Positions 1 through 7,078 of a DNA stretch of 7,078 bases are shown here, one piece after another. The position numbers and the translations under genes are program-made. The notes below the pieces were generated by a model that was not told the origin of the DNA, did not search any database, and saw only the letters and a list, made by a program, of their open reading frames with translations. How positions within the stretch are numbered: the first letter of the stretch is position 1; each line of letters starts with the position of its first letter. This stretch comes from an uncultured Clostridia bacterium (GTDB taxonomy: Bacteria; Bacillota; Clostridia; Oscillospirales; CAG-272), in assembly GCA_946040935.1 (NCBI GenBank), contig CAMGCN010000049.1:1-7078 (forward strand), given 5' to 3'.

Positions 1-1
1 G

Positions 2-1632
<1,631 letters not shown>

Positions 1633-1727
1633 TACCTTCCTTTTTTATTGTCTGTAATATAGGCAGAATCATGCTGTTTTGTTTTTCGTCATTTTTCTTT
1701 GTCTCCCGAAAGCCTTGATATTATGCG

Positions 1728-1755
1728 GATTCTACTCTCGGTAGAGTCCTTTTTT
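1728..1755 (+). terminator. Weak terminator-like hairpin
   Basis: GATTCTAC (1728-1735) can pair with GTAGAGTC (1741-1748) through eight pairs, one of them G-U, around a 5-base loop. After one C it is followed by six T (1750-1755). It may act as a back-up terminator behind gdhA. Its 3' arm overlaps the first of three phased GGTAGA repeats, so the apparent hairpin may instead be a by-product of a protein-binding site. The 1647-1727 stretch before it is T-rich and I see no gene in it. Confidence 0.45.
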
Positions 1756-1787
1756 GTTTCGGTAGAATTTGGTTTTTAAGGGGTAGA
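1740..1787 (+). promoter_or_regulatory. Three GGTAGA direct repeats, 21-bp period
   Basis: GGTAGA occurs at 1740-1745, 1761-1766 and 1782-1787, exactly 21 bp apart, or about two helical turns. The context is (T)CGGTAGAG, (T)CGGTAGAA and GGGTAGAG. The last copy lies about 20 bp upstream of a plausible -35 element for the downstream membrane protein. Same-face direct repeats just upstream of -35 are the arrangement used by many activators. LytTR-domain regulators of the AgrA/ComE type use 9-bp repeats with a 21-bp period, but the match to their consensus here is only partial. The regulator is unknown. Confidence 0.4.
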
Positions 1788-1807
1788 GATATAAATCAAT
1801 CAGTAGG

Positions 1808-1837
1808 TTGATGTTTTGCCTCGTCGCGGTCTATACT
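1808..1837 (+). promoter_or_regulatory. Candidate promoter of the PAP2-like gene
   Basis: TTGATG (1808-1813) is followed after 18 bp by TATACT (1832-1837), a near-consensus vegetative promoter. Transcription would begin near 1844, leaving a leader of about 27 bases with a GAGG ribosome-binding site before the ATG at 1871. This placement argues against translation starting at the in-frame TTG or ATG at 1808 and 1811, which would lie inside the promoter. Confidence 0.5.
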
Positions 1838-1870
1838 GTTATCAGAATAAAACAGAAAGAGGTTTACAAA

Positions 1871-2494
1871 ATGCTTAACGAAACAAAAGAAATGTCGTCA
1901 GTATACAGAAAAAACGCCGCCCTTGACAAAGCGGCGCAGATTATCCGAATTTTCAGTATACCGTCGTTATTTGCCATAGTCACATTTTTAATAATATATT
2001 TCACAAAGCCTGACGTTTTTAGCCGAGTGACTCAACTGTTTTCCGCGATATTCTTTATAGGCATAGTTCCTATTCTTGCATATGCTGTACACGCATTTGT
2101 CCCCTCTCTTCGCGCAAAAGGAAGAGAATGTCAGCGAAATATGGCGTTTGCCTTTACCGCGGTGGGATATACGGCGGGACTTATTTACGCTTTCGCATTA
2201 AACGTAAGTTCAAGTCTGAAAGAAATATACCTCGGTTACATGGTTTCTTATATACTGCTTCTTGTAATGAATAAAGGCATAAAATTTCGTTCGAGCGGAC
2301 ACGCGGCGGGAATAGCAGGGCCTCTTCTATACCTCATATATTTTACAAGCTGGATTACCCTTCCTGTATGCGCGTTTCTTTGGGGCGCGGTACTTTGGTC
2401 GTCGCTTCGCGTAAAACGACATACAAAAGCCGAGTTCATCGCCGGTTCCCTCTGCTCTGTCGCGGCGTTTAGCCTGTCGATAATTATAGTATGA
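1871..2494 (+). CDS. Polytopic membrane protein, PAP2-like (diverged)
   Basis: The 207-residue product is very hydrophobic, with about six membrane segments near residues 29-44, 54-78, 91-111, 117-134, 147-179 and 187-206, and a short charged N-terminus. Two short motifs recall the PAP2 (type 2 phosphatidic acid phosphatase) superfamily: KFRSSGH (138-144), like the PSGH motif, and R180-x3-H184-x3-E188, like a shortened SRx5Hx3D motif. If genuine, it would dephosphorylate a lipid phosphate or polyprenyl diphosphate at the membrane. The first PAP2 motif (Kx6RP) is not clear and the last acid is Glu, so catalysis is uncertain. ATG at 1871 is preferred because GAGG (1859-1862) lies 8 bases upstream; a TTG at 1808 would add 21 residues but falls in the promoter. 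It is alone in its transcription unit, converging on the NAGPA gene. An unrelated membrane protein of unknown function remains possible. Confidence 0.75.
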   Translation: MLNETKEMSSVYRKNAALDKAAQIIRIFSIPSLFAIVTFLIIYFTKPDVFSRVTQLFSAIFFIGIVPILAYAVHAFVPSLRAKGRECQRNMAFAFTAVGYTAGLIYAFALNVSSSLKEIYLGYMVSYILLLVMNKGIKFRSSGHAAGIAGPLLYLIYFTSWITLPVCAFLWGAVLWSSLRVKRHTKAEFIAGSLCSVAAFSLSIIIV

Positions 2495-2500
2495 TACAGT

Positions 2501-2543
2501 AAAAAAGCTTTCTGCAAATAACATACATGCAGAAAGCTTTTTT
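2501..2543. terminator. Shared bidirectional terminator
   Basis: AAAAAAGCTTTCTGCA (2501-2516) pairs perfectly with the 16 bases at 2528-2543 around an 11-base loop. It has T tracts on both strands because the stem ends in A/T runs. It serves the convergent pair on either side. On the minus strand the stem touches the last base of the NAGPA gene's stop codon (2543-2545), so there is no 3' spacer and terminating ribosomes would cover the hairpin base. Confidence 0.9.
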
Positions 2544-3655
2544 TATTTATCTTTTTTTCTTACCAAAAACGCATTGGGCAGCCAACGCCCTTCGGGATTA
2601 AGACAGGTCGCTACCTGTATAAGCGTTTCCCCGTTATAATTCATCAGCGTACTTGCGCCTCCGTCACAACAGCAGGCGTTTATAACGCCGTAGTCATACA
2701 GGATTTTTGCCATTTCACCGACAGTTATACCTATACTTTTGGCCTGACGTCCCTCTATAACAAGGAAAGCCATCGCACCGTCGGCACGCTGCCCTACCGC
2801 CGTTCTCGGCTGTATTCCCCAGCCGGCGCTTCCCTCCACCTGTTTTTCTCCGTCAGAGATAAGAATGGGACCGAACTGCATACCGTCACGGACATTGAAA
2901 TCCGTCCAATTGTCCGTCCATCCTACCGCAAGCTTGTTGTCTGTGGTAAGCATCATACTCGGATAACTGCTCACATACGTGCCCCACAGCTTACCCTCGC
3001 TCATTGACAGACCGACTACGTCTCCGCCGTCACCGTTTTCATTCGGATCGTAAAAACCGGAAGCGTTGACGCCTGCTATCGCGTCATATTCCCTTACCAG
3101 CTCACCCAGTCTTTGTCCTTTTTCTTCCGGATATTTTGTCATTCCGACAAAAACGCGCGAAGGATCGTCAATAAGCATTATCTTACCGGTATATCCGTCG
3201 CCGGCTATGCTCGAAATAAACAGTCCCTGTGCCTCGTCAACCGTGTCAATAGTATTTCCCGCATAGTCGAGTCCTCCCTCATACAGTCGGGAAAGACCGA
3301 GTATATCCATTTCCTCCGGTTCTGTCACGGTGGCGTCAATACCGTCAAACGGCTTTAGTGAATCGAGATTTCCTTCTCCTCCGTAAGTCTGCTTAGCCAT
3401 AACCTCATCGATTATATAATGCGGAATAAACGCCTCAGCGAGCCACTGATGAGTACGGGTATTCATAGCCGTTTCTATATACAGATCACGCAGTGAGCGT
3501 ATAAACGGTATGGGAAAAAACACAACAAGCGTATATCCGACGATAACCGTACTGAAAACGCATAAAAAGGCGGCAAGAAAAGGCTTTTTTATCCTCGCCC
3601 ATATCTTTGAGAACTTTCTTTGCTTTGACGGCTTTGATGTTTTTTTCATTTTCAT
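2543..3655 (-). CDS. Membrane-anchored phosphodiester glycosidase (NAGPA domain)
   Basis: The 370-residue product has a very basic N-terminus (about 1-24) and one hydrophobic segment (about 26-50). It is therefore probably a signal-anchored protein with its catalytic part outside the membrane. Residues from about 150 to 367 form a NAGPA/DUF2233 domain. Visible motifs are GVNASGFYD (195-203), FGPILISDG (261-269), QPRTAVGQ (282-289), EGRQ (301-304), CDGGASTLM (330-338) and GRWLPNAFLV (356-365). The family includes the human uncovering enzyme N-acetylglucosamine-1-phosphodiester alpha-N-acetylglucosaminidase, and bacterial members are linked to cell-envelope or exopolysaccharide glycans. The natural substrate here is unknown. 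Three consecutive cysteines (328-330) precede the DGG motif. The start gives the expected charged N-terminus, but no good ribosome-binding site precedes it and a strong promoter lies only a few bases away; ATG at codon 3 is an alternative. It is divergent from the U32 gene. Confidence 0.9.
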   Translation of the reverse strand: MKMKKTSKPSKQRKFSKIWARIKKPFLAAFLCVFSTVIVGYTLVVFFPIPFIRSLRDLYIETAMNTRTHQWLAEAFIPHYIIDEVMAKQTYGGEGNLDSLKPFDGIDATVTEPEEMDILGLSRLYEGGLDYAGNTIDTVDEAQGLFISSIAGDGYTGKIMLIDDPSRVFVGMTKYPEEKGQRLGELVREYDAIAGVNASGFYDPNENGDGGDVVGLSMSEGKLWGTYVSSYPSMMLTTDNKLAVGWTDNWTDFNVRDGMQFGPILISDGEKQVEGSAGWGIQPRTAVGQRADGAMAFLVIEGRQAKSIGITVGEMAKILYDYGVINACCCDGGASTLMNYNGETLIQVATCLNPEGRWLPNAFLVRKKDK

Positions 3656-3664
3656 AGTACGACT

Positions 3665-3693
3665 ATTCTACCACTTTTTCGAGATTTTTGCAA
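3665..3693 (-). promoter_or_regulatory. Promoter of the NAGPA gene
   Basis: On the minus strand TTGCAA (3693-3688) is followed after exactly 17 bp by TAGAAT (3670-3665), a good vegetative promoter. Its predicted start point, about 3658, is only a few bases from the ATG at 3655. The transcript would be nearly leaderless, which agrees with the lack of a clear Shine-Dalgarno sequence. Alternatively transcription begins further upstream. Confidence 0.55.
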
Positions 3694-3722
3694 CTTTATA
3701 TTGTAAATAAAAACTTTTACCA

Positions 3723-3751
3723 TTGACTAAAGCTGAAAATAAATATATAAT
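3723..3751 (+). promoter_or_regulatory. Promoter of the U32 gene
   Basis: TTGACT (3723-3728), a 17-bp spacer and a perfect TATAAT (3746-3751) form a near-consensus vegetative promoter. The start point should be near 3758, giving a leader of about 26 bases with GGAG at 3775-3778. It is divergent from the NAGPA promoter, with 29 bp between the two -35 elements, so a regulator bound there could affect both. Confidence 0.8.
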
Positions 3752-3783
3752 CAAAAAAGAAAACATTAAAAATCGGAGAAATA

Positions 3784-5010
3784 ATGCAAAACAAAGAGCT
3801 TCTTTCCCCTGCGGGAAATTTTGAAAAGATGACGGCGGCGCTTCGTTACGGCGCAGACGCGGTATATCTGTCAGGCCGGCGGTTCGGAATGCGCGCGGCT
3901 GCCGACAACTTTTCATCTGAAGAAATATATGAGGCTGTGAAATACGCCCACTCGCTTGACAAAAAAGTATATGTAACGGTAAACACCATGCCGAGAACGG
4001 GCGAATACCCTTCCCTCGAAAAATACCTCGCAGAGCTAAAGGAATCAAAACCTGACGCTCTGATAATCGCCGATCCGGGAGTTATGGAGCTGGCAAAGAG
4101 CATAATGCCCGAAATACCGATACACGTCTCTACACAGACGGGTATAGTATCTGCCGCAGACTGTCTGTTTTATGCGAAAACGGGAGCAACGCGAGTTGTC
4201 CTTGCAAGAGAACTTTCGTTTGAAGATATCGCGCAGATAAGCGAAAAAACGCGAGGCATAGTAGAGCTTGAGTGCTTCGTTCACGGCTCTATGTGTGTAT
4301 CTTTTTCGGGAAGATGCCTGCTTTCAGAACATTATACGGGGCGGGACGCAAACAGAGGCGCGTGTGCACAGCCCTGCCGTTGGAATTTCAACGCATTTGA
4401 AATTTCCGAGGAGAAACGCCCCGGCGACCGCCTGACGGTAAACGAAACGGCCGACGGCACGTTTATTATGTCGAGCAAGGATATGTGCATGATAGAACAT
4501 ATTCCCGAGCTTATGGAAAGCGGAATCCACTCATTCAAAATCGAGGGCAGAATGAAGAGCGCATATTATACTGCCGTATGCTCAAATGTCTACTCAATGG
4601 CGATGAAAAAATATTTGTCCGACCCGAAGAATTACTCGACCGACTCCGCGTGGCTTGCCGAGCTGGAGGGGGTAAGTCACAGGGAATACTGTACGGGTTA
4701 TTTTTTCGACGATCCGATGAAGAACGCACAGCTTTGCGAAAATCCCGGATATATTAAGGAAAAAGCATACCTCGCAACAGTCACCGACTATAAAGACGGG
4801 ATTGCCACCCTCAGTCAGCGCAATAAAATGTGCGAGGGAGACAATATCGAGATTATATCCCCCGGCAGGTGCGGCACCTCCATGATGGTGCCCAAGATGA
4901 AAAATGAAAAAGGCGAGGAGATAAACAGCACTCCTCACCCGTATATGACTTTTACCATGCCCGTGCCTTTTGAATGCAAAGCAGGCGACATAGTCCGCTC
5001 GGCAGTATAA
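3784..5010 (+). CDS. U32 family peptidase-like protein, probable RNA hydroxylation enzyme
   Basis: The 408-residue protein is a complete U32 family member. The family signature is met exactly at residues 163-181: Glu163-x-Phe, Gly168-Ser-Met-Cys171, Gly176-x-Cys178, Leu180-Ser181. It is followed by GRDANRGACAQPCRW (187-200) and Cys235 in SSKDMCMIEHIPEL. These cysteines are the likely iron-sulfur ligands. A barrel-like N-terminal part (LLSPAGNFEKM near the start) is joined to a C-terminal beta domain (about 322-406, ending GDIVRSAV) of the type in longer U32 proteins such as B. subtilis YrrO and E. coli YegQ/TrhP. TrhP-type proteins make 5-hydroxyuridine at tRNA position 34, and RlhA-type relatives hydroxylate 23S rRNA. 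By architecture and length the TrhP role is more likely here, but this is inference; older annotation says peptidase or collagenase. GGAG 5 bases upstream supports the ATG. No partner U32 gene lies beside it. Confidence 0.93.
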   Translation: MQNKELLSPAGNFEKMTAALRYGADAVYLSGRRFGMRAAADNFSSEEIYEAVKYAHSLDKKVYVTVNTMPRTGEYPSLEKYLAELKESKPDALIIADPGVMELAKSIMPEIPIHVSTQTGIVSAADCLFYAKTGATRVVLARELSFEDIAQISEKTRGIVELECFVHGSMCVSFSGRCLLSEHYTGRDANRGACAQPCRWNFNAFEISEEKRPGDRLTVNETADGTFIMSSKDMCMIEHIPELMESGIHSFKIEGRMKSAYYTAVCSNVYSMAMKKYLSDPKNYSTDSAWLAELEGVSHREYCTGYFFDDPMKNAQLCENPGYIKEKAYLATVTDYKDGIATLSQRNKMCEGDNIEIISPGRCGTSMMVPKMKNEKGEEINSTPHPYMTFTMPVPFECKAGDIVRSAV

Positions 5011-5022
5011 AACATATCACAA

Positions 5023-5077
5023 AGGGCTGTAAAAAACAGCGCAGAGCCCTCAATGGTAGATAGCCTTGATTTAAGGC
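5023..5077 (+). other. Cluster of stem-loops after the U32 gene
   Basis: AGGGCT (5023-5028) pairs with AGCCCT (5045-5050). Overlapping it, GCTGT (5026-5030) pairs with ACAGC (5036-5040), so the two hairpins compete or coaxially extend. Then GCCTT (5063-5067) pairs with AAGGC (5073-5077), followed by GGTTTTAT. None has a strong T tract, so these are probably 3'-end structures or weak terminators ahead of the strong one at 5131. No open frame of note lies here; 5078-5130 is AT-rich with nothing recognisable. Confidence 0.4.
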
Positions 5078-5130
5078 GGTTTTATCTGTTATCAGAAACT
5101 AAAATATATTAAATAAAGCTCAATAACGTG

Positions 5131-5160
5131 AAAAATCCGCTCTTGCGAGCGGATTTTTAT
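5131..5160. terminator. Bidirectional intrinsic terminator
   Basis: AAAAATCCGCTC (5131-5142) pairs perfectly with GAGCGGATTTTT (5147-5158) around the tetraloop TTGC, with T tracts in both directions. On the plus strand it ends the U32 transcript 121 bases past its stop. On the minus strand it is the first strong terminator after guaB, about 240 bases beyond that gene's stop, so the guaB message would include the repeat element in between. Confidence 0.88.
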
Positions 5161-5164
5161 ATTT

Positions 5165-5360
5165 TTGGTTTCAAAAAGCACCAGATAAGCGTGTGGTTGC
5201 ATATAGTCTTTTGCCATTGAGCACCCCCCGCCCGACTACCCGTATAAGGGGAGCCTTCAGCACTCTCCCAACGGCTCCTTTGTGTAAAGGGAGCGTCAGG
5301 GAAGCTGACTGATGGATTGCGGCGTAGAGCTTGCGGCGCCGGATTTGCCGCCGCAAACTG
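5165..5360. repeat. Hairpin-rich dispersed-repeat-like element
   Basis: This GC-rich non-coding stretch contains nested inverted repeats. GCTCCTTT (5274-5281) pairs with AAAGGGAGC (5286-5294) with one bulge. AAGGGGAGCC (5246-5255) can alternatively pair with GGCTCCTT (5273-5280). GTCAG (5295-5299) pairs with CTGAC (5305-5309). TTGCGGCG (5331-5338) pairs with CGCCGCAA (5349-5356). The combination of a TCAGTCAGCTTCCCTGAC core beside CTCCCTTT...AAAGGAGCC (minus strand) is, from memory, the hallmark of highly repeated intergenic elements in Ruminococcaceae-type genomes. Only one copy is in the window, so copy number and exact edges are unproven. No credible protein is encoded. Confidence 0.5.
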
Positions 5361-5401
5361 ATTATCGTTCCTTCTGCACGTTTTTTCAGCCCCTATTTAT
5401 A

Positions 5402-6904
5402 TCAAATATGTTTATTTGAAGTTTTTTGCATTACGTCGTGAGCGCCGCCCTCGACAATGCTGACCGAAGAAATAAGAGTGAGCTTTGCCTTTTGCTGAAG
5501 CTCGGGAATACTCAACGCTCCGCAGTTGCACATTGTAGAGCGTACCTTCGCAAGCGTCTGCTGTACGTTGTCGCTCAGCTTGCCCGCATAAGGAACATAC
5601 GAGTCAACCCCCTCTTCAAAGGAAAGCTTTGCAGCGCCGCCGAGGTCGTACCTCTGCCAGTTGCGCGCACGGTTTGAGCCTTCGCCCCAATACTCTTTCA
5701 TAAGGGTGCCGTTTACGTTTACTTTTTCCGTCGGGCTTTCATCAAAACGCGCGAAATATCTGCCGAGCATGATGAAATCCGCACCCATCGCGAGCGCGAG
5801 GGTTATATGATGGTCGTGCACTATGCCGCCGTCCGAGCAAACAGGGATATATACGCCTGTTTCCTTATAATATTCGTCACGCGCCTTGCATACGTCAATA
5901 AGCGCCGTTGCCTGACCGCGTCCGATACCCTTTGTCTCACGGGTAATACATATCGAACCGCCGCCTATACCGACCTTTATAAAATCCGCACCGCAGTCGG
6001 CGAGAAATCTGAAGCCGTCTGCGTCAACGACATTGCCGGCGCCTACCTTAACGCTTTCACCGTATTTTTCTCTTATCCATGCTATTGTGAATTTCTGCCA
6101 GTCGGAGTATCCTTCGGACGAGTCGATACAAAGTACGTCTGCGCCCGCCTCTATAAGCGCAGGAACTCGTTCTGCATAGTCACGGGTGTTTATACCTGCG
6201 CCGACGACATAACGCTTATCAGAATCAAGAAGTTCGTCGGGATTTTTCTTGTGCTGGTCATAGTCCTTTCGGAAGACGAAAGAAACGAGCCTGCCCTCTT
6301 CATCAACTATCGGAAGGGAATTGAGCTTGTGGTCCCAAATTATATCATTTGCTTCCTTAAGCGTCGTTCCCTCTTTTGCAGTAATAAGGCGCTCTATGGG
6401 AGTCATAAAAGAAGAGACCTTTTCACTTCTGTCCATACGGCTGACGCGGTAGTCACGTCCCGTGACTATGCCGACGAGCTTGCCGTTGGCCGTACCGTCG
6501 TCTGTTACGGCGACAGTGGAATGTCCCGTTTCTTCCTTGAGCTTAAGTATATCTTCAAGCGTCATATCAGGTGAAATATTCGAGTCGCTTTTTACAAAGC
6601 CTGCTTTATAGGCTTTGACGCGCGCAACCATAGCCGCCTCGTCCTCTATCGACTGGGAGCCGTATATAAACGACACTCCGCCCTCCTGAGCGAGCGCAAC
6701 CGCGAGTCTGTCGCCCGAGACAGACTGCATAATTGCCGATACAAGAGGTATGTTCATATTAATTTCCGACTCTTCTCCTTTTTTGAATTTTACAAGCGGA
6801 GTTTTAAGGGATACGTTTGCCGGAATGCACTCGGAAGAAGAATATCCGGGTACGAGAAGATACTCATTAAAAGTATGCGATTGTTCGGGATAGTAATAAG
6901 CCAT
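5402..6904 (-). CDS. guaB: IMP dehydrogenase
   Basis: GuaB oxidises IMP to XMP with NAD, the committed step of guanine nucleotide synthesis, in the cytosol as a tetramer. The 500-residue product is complete. The catalytic barrel is interrupted by two CBS domains (about 110-155 and 165-220, the usual regulatory nucleotide-binding module). Key residues are visible: Asp261 (NAD site), the potassium and catalytic loop [11 protein letters not shown] with Cys319, Asp358 in CSDGG, and the flap EYWGEGS...NWQRYD with the Arg418-Tyr419 catalytic dyad. The flap and [13 protein letters not shown] differ from the common E. coli/B. subtilis type. As I recall it, they match Tritrichomonas foetus IMPDH closely, with the same residue numbering. 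Lys310 and Glu431 are the pair linked there to low mycophenolic acid sensitivity. AGAGAGG 7 bases upstream supports the ATG. Transcription is from a consensus promoter; no purine riboswitch is seen in the short leader. Confidence 0.98.
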   Translation of the reverse strand: MAYYYPEQSHTFNEYLLVPGYSSSECIPANVSLKTPLVKFKKGEESEINMNIPLVSAIMQSVSGDRLAVALAQEGGVSFIYGSQSIEDEAAMVARVKAYKAGFVKSDSNISPDMTLEDILKLKEETGHSTVAVTDDGTANGKLVGIVTGRDYRVSRMDRSEKVSSFMTPIERLITAKEGTTLKEANDIIWDHKLNSLPIVDEEGRLVSFVFRKDYDQHKKNPDELLDSDKRYVVGAGINTRDYAERVPALIEAGADVLCIDSSEGYSDWQKFTIAWIREKYGESVKVGAGNVVDADGFRFLADCGADFIKVGIGGGSICITRETKGIGRGQATALIDVCKARDEYYKETGVYIPVCSDGGIVHDHHITLALAMGADFIMLGRYFARFDESPTEKVNVNGTLMKEYWGEGSNRARNWQRYDLGGAAKLSFEEGVDSYVPYAGKLSDNVQQTLAKVRSTMCNCGALSIPELQQKAKLTLISSVSIVEGGAHDVMQKTSNKHI

Positions 6905-6947
6905 TTTTATACCTCTCTCTTTATCTTTTCACCTGATTATTTCATAT

Positions 6948-6976
6948 ATTATAACAGACACAAGGGCTTATGTCAA
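6948..6976 (-). promoter_or_regulatory. Perfect consensus promoter of guaB
   Basis: On the minus strand TTGACA (6976-6971), a 17-bp spacer and TATAAT (6953-6948) match the vegetative consensus at all twelve positions. The predicted start is near 6941, giving a leader of about 37 bases, too short for an attenuator or riboswitch. This suggests strong constitutive expression. Upstream, 6987-7022 contains an ACTGT/ACAGT inverted repeat enclosing TTTTTG-CA-CAAAAA, a possible operator of unknown use. Confidence 0.9.
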
Positions 6977-7023
6977 TGAAAAAGCAACTGTGTTTTTGCA
7001 CAAAAAAAGCAGCGGAAACAGTC

Positions 7024-7078
7024 TGAAGTGAACCCCAAAGTTTAGACAAAATTTAATATTAAAATATTTGTGAATGAG
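7024..7078 (+). mobile_element. Possible IS3-family insertion sequence terminus (partial)
   Basis: From 7024 the sequence begins TGAAGTGAACCCC and continues AAAGTTTAGACA to 7048. This is the layout of IS3-family (IS150-like) terminal inverted repeats, which start with TG and carry TGAnCCC followed by AAGTTnGACA. The remaining 30 bases are AT-rich, as expected before an orfA. The window ends before any transposase codons, so neither the other end nor a target duplication can be seen. A solo end or a chance match is possible. Confidence 0.4.

Noticed and set aside
1808..1870. Longer N-terminus for the PAP2-like protein starting at TTG 1808 or ATG 1811
   Set aside because: These codons overlap the -35 element and the following bases hold the -10 element; no Shine-Dalgarno sequence precedes them, whereas ATG 1871 has GAGG 8 bases upstream.
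3784..5010. Collagenase or secreted protease
   Set aside because: The protein has no signal peptide or known protease catalytic residues; the conserved cysteine signature and studies of TrhP/RlhA support an RNA-modification role instead.
5171..5356. A 61-codon minus-strand open frame in the repeat region
   Set aside because: It coincides with the hairpin-rich repeat, has low-complexity basic composition and lacks a ribosome-binding site; such frames arise wherever this repeat type occurs.
5807..6574. A 255-codon open frame on the plus strand opposite guaB
   Set aside because: It lies wholly antisense to a clearly identified, complete guaB, has no recognisable motifs and is a typical by-product of the codon use of the opposite strand.
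6905..6947. A purine riboswitch or attenuator in the guaB leader
   Set aside because: The leader from the consensus promoter is only about 37 bases and shows no three-way junction or hairpin; it contains just a strong ribosome-binding site.

Overview
The window looks like a chromosomal segment of a low-to-mid GC gut Firmicute, most likely a clostridial (Oscillospiraceae/Ruminococcaceae-like) species. This rests on the bacterial housekeeping genes, consensus sigma-A type promoters with 17-bp spacers, U-tailed hairpin terminators, and a structured intergenic repeat of a kind I recall from such genomes. The species assignment is inference; no alignment was run.

Layout from left to right: gdhA (NADP-type glutamate dehydrogenase, + strand) starts at the left edge and is complete. 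Its last 50 codons and 3' region as far as the terminator hairpin are tandemly duplicated without any difference (period 215 bp, identical over 218 bp). This leaves a truncated gdhA 3' fragment between the gene and the only complete terminator. A 230-base non-coding stretch follows, with a second terminator-like hairpin and three GGTAGA repeats spaced exactly 21 bp apart. Then come a promoter and a small polytopic membrane protein that looks like a diverged PAP2 phosphatase (1871-2494, +). It converges on a membrane-anchored phosphodiester glycosidase (NAGPA-domain) protein (2543-3655, -), and the two share a bidirectional terminator. The NAGPA gene diverges from a U32-family peptidase-like/tRNA hydroxylation protein (3784-5010, +), and both have recognisable promoters in the 128-bp gap. 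The 391 bases after the U32 gene hold several hairpins, a bidirectional terminator and a hairpin-rich dispersed-repeat-like element. Last is guaB (IMP dehydrogenase, 5402-6904, -), driven by a perfect TTGACA-17-TATAAT promoter. The final ~55 bases look like the terminus of an IS3-family insertion sequence running off the window.

The genes form separate short transcription units rather than one pathway. They cover ammonia assimilation (GdhA), guanine nucleotide synthesis (GuaB), a probable tRNA/rRNA modification enzyme (U32) and two envelope proteins. I see no defence system, CRISPR array, toxin-antitoxin pair or RNA gene. The points most worth a second look are the gdhA 3' duplication with its breakpoint in a terminator stem, the GuaB sequence, which resembles the IMPDH of the protozoan Tritrichomonas foetus even in residue numbering, the 21-bp-phased repeats, and the repeat/IS sequences around guaB.
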